Positions 1 to 5,392 of a stretch of DNA of 5,641 nt are shown piece after piece. The translations under genes and the position numbers were made by a program. Location of the stretch: the NCBI GenBank assembly GCA_014378225.1, contig JACMOA010000331.1:1-5641 (forward strand). The letters are read 5' to 3'. The notes below the pieces were generated by a model. The model saw nothing but the letters and a program-made list of their open reading frames with translations. It ran no database searches and was not told where the DNA came from. Every line of letters begins with the position of its first letter. Position 1 is the stretch's first letter. The DNA comes from Deinococcales bacterium. Lineage in GTDB: Bacteria; Deinococcota; Deinococci; Deinococcales; Deinococcaceae.

Positions 1-989
1 ACCTCGAGACCGCCCGAAATCTGAACAAACACATTCAACAGGTTTGGAAGGAAAAGCAAATTTACCGCATTGACCACTATCTGGGCAAAGAAACGGTGCA
101 AAACCTGATGGCGATTCGCTTTGCCAACGTAATCTTCGAGCCGTTGTGGAACCGTCAGTACGTGGACCATATTCAGATTACCGCCGTAGAAGACCTGGGT
201 ATGGAAGGGCGTGGGGTGTATTACGAGGAAGCCGCCATCACACGTGACATGCTGCAAAACCACCTGATGCAAATTTTTGCTTTGGTGGCAATGGAAATTC
301 CCTCGAGCTTCGATGCCAACGCTATCCGTGACGAAAAGGTCAAGGTGTTGAGAGCAGTGAAAGCCATTCCCCGCGAGCGGGTGGAGCAGGTAGCAGTGCG
401 CGGCCAGTACGGCCCCGGCACTCTTTACGGGGAGAAAGCGGCAGGCTACCGTGAAGAAAAAGGTGTGGCCCCAGACAGCATCACGCCCACTTACCTTGCG
501 CTCAAACTCGAGGTAGAAAACTGGCGCTGGCAGGGTGTTCCCTTCTTTTTACGCACTGCCAAGCGGATGCCCAAGAAGACCACCGAGATTGCCGTGGTGT
601 TCAAGCGCCCTCCCTCCCAGATTTTTCCGGGAACCTTAGAACAGAATGTGCTCAGCTTTCGCATCCAACCGGATGAAGGAATGTCACTCAAGTTCTCGAG
701 CAAGACGCCAGGGCAGGACAACCGTCTGCGCGAGGTGCAGATGGACTTTTCCTACGACGCTTTTGGCAAACTGACCGGAACCGCCTATGGGCGTTTGCTG
801 CTGGACGCCATGCTGGGAGACCCCACGCTGTTCCCCAGGGAGGACGAGGTAGATTTAGCGTGGCAGTTGGTCAGCGGCATTCTCGAGGCGTGGCAGGAAG
901 GGTCGCCCGAGTTTTACGACGCGGGGACCTGGGGACCGGAAGCGGCGGATGAGTTGTTGGGTGAGGGGCGCAGGTGGCGGCGGTTGTAG
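1..989 (+). CDS. zwf: Glucose-6-phosphate dehydrogenase, 5'-truncated by the window edge
   Basis: Oxidises glucose-6-phosphate to 6-phosphogluconolactone with NADP+ (or NAD+), the first step of the oxidative pentose phosphate pathway, in the cytoplasm. The frame is open from base 3 to the TAG at 987-989, giving 329 residues including the partial N-terminal codon context; about 165 N-terminal residues, including the Rossmann nucleotide-binding fold, lie outside the window. The family signature RIDHYLGKE is at visible residues 22-30, with the Asp-His pair that binds and activates substrate. The second catalytic His is in MLQNHLMQI near residue 87. Other family blocks seen are RGQYGPG and the [14 protein letters not shown] stretch. 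The GTG at 96 is an internal valine just after the active site, not a start. The gene converges on lysJ with 251 bp between stops. The protein ends in a basic RRWRRL tail. Identification is secure; only cofactor preference is open. Confidence 0.96.
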   Translation, partial: LETARNLNKHIQQVWKEKQIYRIDHYLGKETVQNLMAIRFANVIFEPLWNRQYVDHIQITAVEDLGMEGRGVYYEEAAITRDMLQNHLMQIFALVAMEIPSSFDANAIRDEKVKVLRAVKAIPRERVEQVAVRGQYGPGTLYGEKAAGYREEKGVAPDSITPTYLALKLEVENWRWQGVPFFLRTAKRMPKKTTEIAVVFKRPPSQIFPGTLEQNVLSFRIQPDEGMSLKFSSKTPGQDNRLREVQMDFSYDAFGKLTGTAYGRLLLDAMLGDPTLFPREDEVDLAWQLVSGILEAWQEGSPEFYDAGTWGPEAADELLGEGRRWRRL

Positions 990-1054
990 GGTAGTTTTCG
1001 CTCGAGTGGACCGGGTGAATCCCCCTGCTCTTTTTCGCTACGCATCAAAAGAGT

Positions 1055-1075
1055 TTCCCCCTTGTTAAGGGGGAA
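1055..1075. terminator. Candidate bidirectional terminator hairpin, left arm of the MITE-like element
   Basis: TTCCCCCTT and AAGGGGGAA form a perfect 9-bp stem around a GTT loop. It lies 65 bp past the zwf stop and between convergent genes, so it could end transcripts from either side. No clean U-run follows on the plus strand; on the minus strand a weak CTCTTTT stretch follows. The call rests on stem strength and position only. Confidence 0.4.
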
Positions 1076-1147
1076 CTAACGGCTCGGCACTGTCTTGGGC
1101 AAAACGGCACCATCCGGGCCTGCCTGCTCGAGCACAAAGTTTTTAGT

Positions 1148-1166
1148 ACCCCTTTAACAAGGGGGT
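1148..1166. terminator. Second hairpin, right arm of the MITE-like element
   Basis: ACCCCTT and AAGGGG(G)T pair around a TAAC loop (stem 1148-1154 with 1159-1166, one bulged G). It is the diverged inverted copy of the hairpin at 1055-1075: both carry CCCCTTGTTAA, in opposite orientation. It lies about 75 bp past the lysJ stop on the minus strand. There is no proper U-run on either side, so a terminator role is a guess from position. Confidence 0.3.
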
Positions 1167-1240
1167 TTCGTTGTGAGCGAAGCGCTCAACGAGGGGGGAT
1201 TCAAAGTTAAAGCTCCAACCCTATTTCTGTAAGCCAAACC

Positions 1241-2515
1241 CTAACCCTTCGGATTCACCCGCTCGAGCACTCGAGCAAAGGCGTCCACGGCCCGGTCTAT
1301 TTGCTCATAAGTAATCACGATGGGCGGCAGGAAGCGCACCACCAGCGGCGTAGCTTGCAGGGTGAGCACCTGCTCGTCGTGCTCGAGGGCGTGGATGTAG
1401 GGCGCACTTTTTTCCTTGAGTTCCACCCCAATCATCAAGCCGCGTCCACGCACTTCACGAATCTTCCCTGAGCCTATTTCGCGTAGGCGTTTCATGAAGT
1501 AGTCGCCTTTTTCTGCCGCTTGCTCCCATAGTTTTTCGCGCTTCATAAAGCGGATAGCCGCCAGACCTGCTGCCATTGCCAGCGGATTACCGCCGAATGT
1601 GGTGCCGTGTCCGCCTTTGGGCATTTTGTCCGCCACTGCTCCGGTCATGGCAAAAGCGCCGATGGGAACGCCACCCGCCATGGCTTTGGCCAGTGTAATC
1701 CCGTCTGGCACCACTAAACAACTGTCGGCCACCACGCAGCCGCAGCGCACGCCGTTCACGTCCTGACAGCCCGCATCGCAGTAGTGCTCGAGGGCGAAAA
1801 ACTTCCCGGTGCGGCAAAATCCGGTTTGAATCTCGTCAAAAATCAGCAGTGCGCCTTTTTCCCGTGTAATACGCCGCGCCGCACGTACAAACTCGAGGTC
1901 TGCCGGACGCACCCCGCCTTCGCCCTGAATGGGTTCGAGGATGACCGCCGCTGTTTCCTCAGTGATGGCGGCCTCGAGTTCGGCAATGTTGCCGTAGGTC
2001 ACGAACTGAACGTGCTCGTTGTCTACTGCCGCGCCAAAGGGTTCACGGTATTTAGGTTCGTGGGTCAGGGCTAGTGCGCCCAGGGTACGTCCCGAAAAGC
2101 CGCGTTTCATGCTCACAAAGCGGGTGCGCCCATTTGTGGCGGTAATGGCAAATTTCTTGGCGGCTTCTACCGCCTCGGTGCCAGAGTTGCACAGGAAAAT
2201 CCGGTCCAGCCCGCTGGGCAGCACACTTATCAGCTCCTCAAGAAACTCGGCCCGCTTGTCGTTGGGCAGGGTTTGGGGCAGCACAATCAGGTTTTCGGCC
2301 TGCTCCTGAATGGCGCGGACCACCTCGGGGTTGCTGTGTCCAATGTTGGCCACGCCGTAACCGCCCACGCAGTCTACGTATTCGGTGCCTTCGGAGTCCC
2401 AGACGGACGCGCCCAGTCCCCTGGTGATGATAACGTCGTGCTTGGTGTAAACGCCACTGTCATACTGGCGCTCGAGGGTGAGTAAGTGTTGGGTTCTGGA
2501 TTCGGTGGCGGTCAT
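1241..2515 (-). CDS. lysJ: [LysW]-aminoadipate semialdehyde/glutamate semialdehyde transaminase with a cysteine-rich insertion
   Basis: Class III PLP aminotransferase, 424 aa. In Deinococcota, LysJ transaminates the LysW-carried aminoadipate semialdehyde in lysine synthesis, and the same fold also serves as acetylornithine aminotransferase. Visible motifs: SGTEA (111-115, cofactor phosphate site), DEIQTG with Asp227 that would bind the pyridine nitrogen, TLAKA with the PLP lysine at 277, and GTTFGGNP (304-311). The opening DSGVY.KHD and [11 protein letters not shown] segments match LysJ as I recall it from Thermus rather than classical ArgD. Residues ~246-268 are an extra loop with cysteines at 246, 250, 258, 260 and 266, absent from the Thermus protein as I remember it; Cys234 also replaces the usual glycine in TGFGRTG. 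The start is fixed by AGGAGGA four bases before the ATG. A distant lysZ remnant in the window supports the lysine pathway. ArgD activity cannot be excluded, as these enzymes are often bifunctional. Confidence 0.88.
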   Translation of the reverse strand: MTATESRTQHLLTLERQYDSGVYTKHDVIITRGLGASVWDSEGTEYVDCVGGYGVANIGHSNPEVVRAIQEQAENLIVLPQTLPNDKRAEFLEELISVLPSGLDRIFLCNSGTEAVEAAKKFAITATNGRTRFVSMKRGFSGRTLGALALTHEPKYREPFGAAVDNEHVQFVTYGNIAELEAAITEETAAVILEPIQGEGGVRPADLEFVRAARRITREKGALLIFDEIQTGFCRTGKFFALEHYCDAGCQDVNGVRCGCVVADSCLVVPDGITLAKAMAGGVPIGAFAMTGAVADKMPKGGHGTTFGGNPLAMAAGLAAIRFMKREKLWEQAAEKGDYFMKRLREIGSGKIREVRGRGLMIGVELKEKSAPYIHALEHDEQVLTLQATPLVVRFLPPIVITYEQIDRAVDAFARVLERVNPKG

Positions 2516-2519
2516 AAAA

Positions 2520-2526
2520 TCCTCCT
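2520..2526 (-). promoter_or_regulatory. Strong Shine-Dalgarno of lysJ
   Basis: On the minus strand AGGAGGA is followed by TTTT and the ATG at 2515. It is the only strong ribosome binding site in the window and sets the lysJ start. vapB and the acetyltransferase gene lack one. Confidence 0.8.
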
Positions 2527-2537
2527 GGATTATGGGT

Positions 2538-2543
2538 AGTTTA
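2538..2543 (-). promoter_or_regulatory. Possible -10 box of lysJ
   Basis: TAAACT on the minus strand lies 22 nt before the lysJ ATG, which would give a leader of about 15 nt that still includes the Shine-Dalgarno. The same hexamer precedes the acetyltransferase gene. The -35 position (2561-2566, TTTCTT) is a poor match. It suggests lysJ has its own promoter in the 96-bp gap after vapC. Confidence 0.35.
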
Positions 2544-2611
2544 ACAGGGTGGGTGGACTGAAGAAAAGAGCCAGTTTTAGCCTGCTCGAGGGGGCCAGTG
2601 TGCTTGAAGGG

Positions 2612-3055
2612 CTAGCTTGAGAGGTCAGAAGGGGATTCGACTTTAAGTGCTATATCTTTGCCCAGACGCAGAAAGTGTTTAGCGTTAAGCGTAACCAATG
2701 AATCTGCCCCAGCTTTGAGAAAGGCTTGAGCGTGAAGCACATCGTAAATGGCCCCTCCCATCAGTTTGAGTTCTGCTGTTCGAGCGAGGGCAGCGCGGTA
2801 ATCGGAAGCGTCGAGTGCGGTGGGTTGTAAGGAGCGCAGCAGGGCCTCGATGGCTTGAGTAGCTTGCGCCACCGGAAAGCGCGTTTTAGGGTGGGCGGTC
2901 AGAATAGCAAACAGTTCGGCCATGCCGTGCGTGGAGATAAACCCCTCCACTTCACCCCGTAGCGCCCGTTTCACCCAGGTGCTGCTCCAGTCAAAAAATG
3001 GATGCTCACGAATACTGCTGGCAACCAATACAGAGGTGTCAAACAGCACCTTCAC
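2612..3055 (-). CDS. vapC: PIN-domain ribonuclease toxin (VapC-like)
   Basis: Likely the toxin of a type II toxin-antitoxin pair; VapC proteins are Mg2+-dependent RNases that usually cut tRNA or rRNA. The protein is 147 aa, a usual PIN length. The expected acidic residues are present: Asp6 in FDTS at the N-terminus, Glu47 in GMAELFA, and Asp105 in IYDVLHA. The fourth site is in VTLNAKHF, where Asn124 stands in place of the Asp seen in many PIN proteins; this form is frequent in one VapC subgroup. It starts with GTG, whose last three bases are part of the antitoxin TGA stop (GTGA, 3055-3052), so translation is coupled and toxin depends on antitoxin translation. No CTCGAG copies occur in it. 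The catalytic set looks intact, so it is probably active; the RNA target is unknown. Confidence 0.85.
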   Translation of the reverse strand: MKVLFDTSVLVASSIREHPFFDWSSTWVKRALRGEVEGFISTHGMAELFAILTAHPKTRFPVAQATQAIEALLRSLQPTALDASDYRAALARTAELKLMGGAIYDVLHAQAFLKAGADSLVTLNAKHFLRLGKDIALKVESPSDLSS

Positions 3056-3318
3056 CCTAACTCTCGAATTCGGGCTTCGCGCATCTCATTTACCAAGTCG
3101 CCCTCGAGCGCCTTACCTCCAGTGCTGAACACCATTAGCCCATCTTCCTCCACCCATTCGGTAGCTCGAGCGGCGGCTTCAAGGGTCAGGGAATTGTTCT
3201 CGAGATGAAGGCGGACCTTCTCACCCGCTTTGAGGTGCAGCCGCTCCCGGATTTTCTTGGGAATGAGGATGCGACCAAATTTGTCCAGTTCAACTGTCAG
3301 GTCCAGGGGCGTGTTCAT
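3052..3318 (-). CDS. vapB: AbrB/SpoVT-type antitoxin (VapB-like)
   Basis: 88-aa DNA-binding antitoxin expected to neutralise the PIN toxin and repress the shared promoter. Residues ~7-50 form an AbrB/MazE swapped-hairpin domain: DKFGRILIPKKIRERLHLKAGEKVRL is the family signature region (shown here in part: FGRILIPKKIRERL, GEKVRL). The C-terminal ~30 residues (DGLMVFSTGGKALEG onward) are the usual position of the toxin-binding tail. The stop overlaps the toxin start by 4 bp. No Shine-Dalgarno precedes the ATG (the leader reads TTGGCAGA), and an extended -10 box ends 9 nt upstream, so the mRNA is likely leaderless or nearly so. It lies 52 bp after the MFS stop on the same strand. Confidence 0.87.
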   Translation of the reverse strand: MNTPLDLTVELDKFGRILIPKKIRERLHLKAGEKVRLHLENNSLTLEAAARATEWVEEDGLMVFSTGGKALEGDLVNEMREARIRELG

Positions 3319-3320
3319 TC

Positions 3321-3355
3321 TGCCAATATTTTAGCATATTTGCCAAATTTTTGCA
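3321..3355 (-). promoter_or_regulatory. vapBC promoter with two operator-like repeats
   Basis: Two related sites lie just before vapB: TGCCAATATTTTAGCA (3321-3336) and TGCCAAATTTTTGCA (3341-3355). Each is an imperfect palindrome of the form TGCnAA...TTnGCA, and they start 20 bp apart, about two helical turns, on one face of the DNA. On the minus strand the first contains the extended -10 TGCTAAAAT (3336-3328), and the second covers the -35 position (CTGCAA, 3356-3351, 17-bp spacing, 3 of 6 matches). This layout fits autorepression by a VapBC complex that bridges two dimers. Confidence 0.6.
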
Positions 3356-3370
3356 GTGTTTTGGTAAACT

Positions 3371-4615
3371 TTAAACCTGGTCTCCCTCGAGCGCCCCATC
3401 TGCCTTTTCAAACCCTTCCCCCACAGTTTTGTTTTCACCCACTCGAGCGGGAAGCAGTGCGGTCAGAATCACTACCCCAATGGGAAGCAGGCTAATCAGA
3501 CCGATGGTGTTCAGGATGCCCGCATGGTCGGCGTAAGCGCCCAATCCCGCCACCCCCAACCCAGTAGCCGCGTACACCGTTCCCAGCGATAACCCCGAGG
3601 CCAACCCGGTCATTCCCGGCATGGCGTCCTGAATCATAATTACGATGGTGGGCCACGCCGCGCTCGAGCACAGACCCACCACGCCCAGCAGCAGTGCTCG
3701 AGCCAGAAAGTTGTCCGTGTGTGGAAAAGCCAGCATCACGCCCAGCGAAATTACGGCGGTAATCATCATCATCCGTTTCTTGCCAATGCGGTCTGCCACC
3801 ACGCCTCCGGCCAGCGTTCCCACAATGCCAGACAGCGAAATAATTGTAACCAGGATTGCAGCAGCGTTTTTGCTCAGCTCGAGGGCGTCATGACCCAGTG
3901 GGATAAAAGTGGTCAGGCCGCCCGTGACCGTGCTCCGCAAGGTGATGAGCAGCATCAGGAAGGCCACCAGTCCCCACAGCACCCGCCCGTGTCCGGCTCC
4001 GCTCGAACGTTTAACAGTGCGGTCTTGCTGGATATGGCTCCACTGGGAGCGCATCAAAACCAGACCCAATACAGTTGGCAGCAGCATTAAGAGCAGCCAG
4101 GGTTTGTCCAGGCGCTCGAGGATGAGGGCCGTGACCACTGGAGCCAGCCCAAAACCAATGTTGCCGCCCGAAAAAAATATAGAGGTTCCACTGGCGGTTT
4201 GCGCCCCACTGTTGGCTCGAACCCGGCTGATGGCCTCGGGGTGAAACATGGCCGACCCCAGACCACTGAGTAACACCGCCACAATCACCCAGGCGTAGGA
4301 GGGCATCCACAGCACCGTAGCCATGCCCAGCGCAGTGAGCAGGCAACCTACTGGAACCATCCATTTGAAAGATTTTTTATCGCCCAGAATGCCAAACAGC
4401 GGCTGCGCGATGGCAATCACGATTTGATTGGCAGCCACAATGCCCGCAGCCAGCGCGTAATTGAGGTTTAGGGCCACCAATAAGGTGGGCAGCATGATGG
4501 GCAGTGAACCCGTTTGCAGGTCCACGCTGATGTGGGCCAGCGTGACGGAGCCAACAGCGGGAAAGTAGAGACGCTTTTTTTCGGGAGATTGTGCTGTGCT
4601 CGAGGCCAACGTCAT
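3371..4615 (-). CDS. MFS transporter, fosmidomycin-resistance (Fsr) type
   Basis: 414-aa inner-membrane protein of the major facilitator superfamily, most like the Fsr branch of drug/proton exporters. Long hydrophobic segments run from ~20 to ~390 with a polar loop at ~190-212 (HIQQDRTVKRSSG), fitting 6+6 helices and cytoplasmic N- and C-termini. Seen features: AHISVDLQTGSLPIMLPTL (27-45), typical of the first helix of Fsr proteins; a motif-A-like GILGDKKSFKW (75-85) and its second-half copy ADRIGKKRMM (274-283); FHPEA (124-128); and GGNIGFGLAPV (150-160). It begins 10 bp after the acetyltransferase stop, so the two are probably one transcript; only a weak GAAAG precedes the ATG. Fsr-family proteins are known for fosmidomycin export, but many members have unknown substrates, and the one here cannot be told. 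Confidence 0.85.
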   Translation of the reverse strand: MTLASSTAQSPEKKRLYFPAVGSVTLAHISVDLQTGSLPIMLPTLLVALNLNYALAAGIVAANQIVIAIAQPLFGILGDKKSFKWMVPVGCLLTALGMATVLWMPSYAWVIVAVLLSGLGSAMFHPEAISRVRANSGAQTASGTSIFFSGGNIGFGLAPVVTALILERLDKPWLLLMLLPTVLGLVLMRSQWSHIQQDRTVKRSSGAGHGRVLWGLVAFLMLLITLRSTVTGGLTTFIPLGHDALELSKNAAAILVTIISLSGIVGTLAGGVVADRIGKKRMMMITAVISLGVMLAFPHTDNFLARALLLGVVGLCSSAAWPTIVIMIQDAMPGMTGLASGLSLGTVYAATGLGVAGLGAYADHAGILNTIGLISLLPIGVVILTALLPARVGENKTVGEGFEKADGALEGDQV

Positions 4616-4625
4616 ATCTTTCAGA

Positions 4626-5204
4626 TTACTCCTCGAGCGGAATTCTAAACATGGCGCTTTTCTCTAAATGTACATCGTTTCTAGTGATTTCCATAAATAC
4701 TTCATCAAAACGCCGTCCACCCAGGCAAATCGCCCCAGTTCTGCGCCCAATTTCGCGGAAACCCACCTTTTGGTAAGCTCGGATGGCTCGAGGGTTGAAC
4801 GAAAACACCTTCAGCATCACGTTATACAAGTTGTGGTGGTACATTCCGTACGCGAGGATGAGCTTCACCGCCTCGGTGCCATAACCCCGGTCCCAGTGGG
4901 CGGGGTTGTAAAGGGCAATTCCCAAATCACTTGTGCCGTGCTGATAGTTGATGCCCCGCAAGTCCACCGCGCCCACCAGTTCATGTTTAAAGTTCAAAAT
5001 CGCCAGGGTGACGGTATCAGGCGTGTCTTTGAGGGTGCTCTCTACCCAGGCCCGAGTGCCTTCCACACCTAAAACAAGACCCTCACCCCGCAGGTAAGTG
5101 GTCAGCTCGAGGTTGGCGGTATGCTGCGTGATGGTGGGAACGTCCTCGAGCGCAAGACGGCCCAGATACACTTTTTCTCCGGTCAGAACGGCGGGTCTTT
5201 GCAT
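4626..5204 (-). CDS. GNAT-family N-acetyltransferase (RimJ/RimL-like)
   Basis: 192-aa protein that would transfer an acetyl group from acetyl-CoA to an amine, either a small molecule or a protein N-terminus. It opens with TGEKVYLGRLALEDVPTI, the usual first strand and helix of RimJ/RimL proteins. The acetyl-CoA pyrophosphate loop is WDRGYGTEA (104-112), matching the R/Q-x-x-G-x-G/A motif, preceded by strand LGIALYN. A second family block, FNPRAIRAYQKVGF (136-149), ends in the usual A.Y.K.GF. The start at 5204 is supported by a TAAACT box 5 nt upstream with no Shine-Dalgarno, suggesting a leaderless mRNA. The MFS gene follows after 10 bp, a pairing that suits modify-and-export detoxification, but this is inference. 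The substrate is unknown. Confidence 0.85.
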   Translation of the reverse strand: MQRPAVLTGEKVYLGRLALEDVPTITQHTANLELTTYLRGEGLVLGVEGTRAWVESTLKDTPDTVTLAILNFKHELVGAVDLRGINYQHGTSDLGIALYNPAHWDRGYGTEAVKLILAYGMYHHNLYNVMLKVFSFNPRAIRAYQKVGFREIGRRTGAICLGGRRFDEVFMEITRNDVHLEKSAMFRIPLEE

Positions 5205-5209
5205 GATTC

Positions 5210-5215
5210 AGTTTA
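5210..5215 (-). promoter_or_regulatory. -10 box of a probable leaderless acetyltransferase mRNA
   Basis: TAAACT on the minus strand is followed by GAATC and the ATG at 5204, which puts the expected transcription start at or within a base or two of the A of ATG. Leaderless mRNAs with this spacing are common in Deinococcus. The -35 position (5238-5233) is a poor match (ATGTTT) and falls in the arm of the inverted repeat at 5222-5280. Confidence 0.5.
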
Positions 5216-5221
5216 AGCAGT

Positions 5222-5280
5222 GCTCGAAGGGGAAACATCGGTGAAATGGCCTACTATCGTTTCACTATTTCCCCTCAAGC
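5222..5280. repeat. Large two-step inverted repeat between lysZ and the acetyltransferase gene
   Basis: The outer arms AGGGGAAA (5228-5235) and TTTCCCCT (5268-5275) are perfect complements, and the match continues loosely outward (GCTCGA against the complement of TCAAGC). The inner arms GTGAAA (5241-5246) and TTTCAC (5260-5265) are also perfect, around a 13-nt loop. The steps are separated by CATCG on the left and TA on the right. It lies about 110 bp after the lysZ stop and ends 18 bp before the acetyltransferase start. It may act as terminator for lysZ, as an operator over the -35 region, or be a small mobile repeat. No U-run follows on the minus strand. Confidence 0.55.
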
Positions 5281-5349
5281 ACATTATTTATCTCTCGAGC
5301 GCCCAACATCAAACCCATCAATGACCAAGAACCCGCTGGAGGCGCAACC

Positions 5350-5387
5350 TCTGAAATCTGATGTCTGAAATCTGCCGTCTGAAATCT
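5350..5387. repeat. 14-bp tandem repeat, 2.7 copies
   Basis: TCTGAAATCTGATG (5350-5363), TCTGAAATCTGCCG (5364-5377) and TCTGAAATCT (5378-5387) follow head to tail, starting 5 bp from the lysZ stop codon. Within each unit TCTGA/ATCTG also repeats, so this looks like a slippage-grown minisatellite in the 3' region. No function is evident; being next to the stop, it would be transcribed with lysZ. Confidence 0.8.
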
Positions 5388-5392
5388 CAACC

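Larger units (their letters stand above)
1017..1202. repeat. MITE-like element with diverged ~60-bp inverted ends
   Basis: The gap between zwf and lysJ starts with GAATCCCCC (1017-1025) and ends with its complement GGGGGGATTC (1193-1202). Read inward, the two ends share a series of blocks in the same order: GAATCCCCC, then TTCGCT, then CCCCTTGTTAA followed by a G-run, then ACTAA (left at 1076-1079, right as TTAGT at 1143-1147). The match is imperfect, with indels, over about 60 bases per side, leaving a centre of about 60 bp (1080-1142) that contains one CTCGAG. No ORF fits inside. I see no convincing target-site duplication. It could be a non-autonomous mobile element (MITE), a REP-like element, or a bidirectional terminator region that evolved by inverted duplication. 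Confidence 0.55.

Noticed and set aside
96..98. GTG as a start of zwf
   Set aside because: The frame runs on upstream and encodes RIDHYLGKE immediately before it, so this is an internal valine and the gene begins outside the window.
1784..2485. Plus-strand ORFs opposite lysJ
   Set aside because: They are shadows of the lysJ codons: no recognisable motifs, no ribosome binding sites, and they overlap each other.
2516..2611. Lysine riboswitch or attenuator before lysJ
   Set aside because: The likely leader is only about 15 nt and no stable hairpin or leader peptide is visible in the 96-bp gap.
2591..3102. CTCGAG-free 512-bp stretch over vapC as a sign of recent transfer
   Set aside because: With 34 intervals averaging about 160 bp, one gap of this size is expected by chance, gaps of nearly 500 bp also occur in lysJ and the MFS gene, and the partner vapB has three copies.
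3645..4244. Plus-strand ORFs opposite the MFS gene
   Set aside because: They lie antisense to a well-supported 12-helix transporter and show low-complexity, His/Pro/Arg-rich composition without domain features.
5281..5349. Small RNA or short gene between the hairpin and the tandem repeat
   Set aside because: I found no tRNA-like fold, no convincing short ORF with a start signal and no terminator here.
5350..5387. CRISPR array
   Set aside because: The units are 14 bp and directly adjoining, with no spacers and no cas genes.
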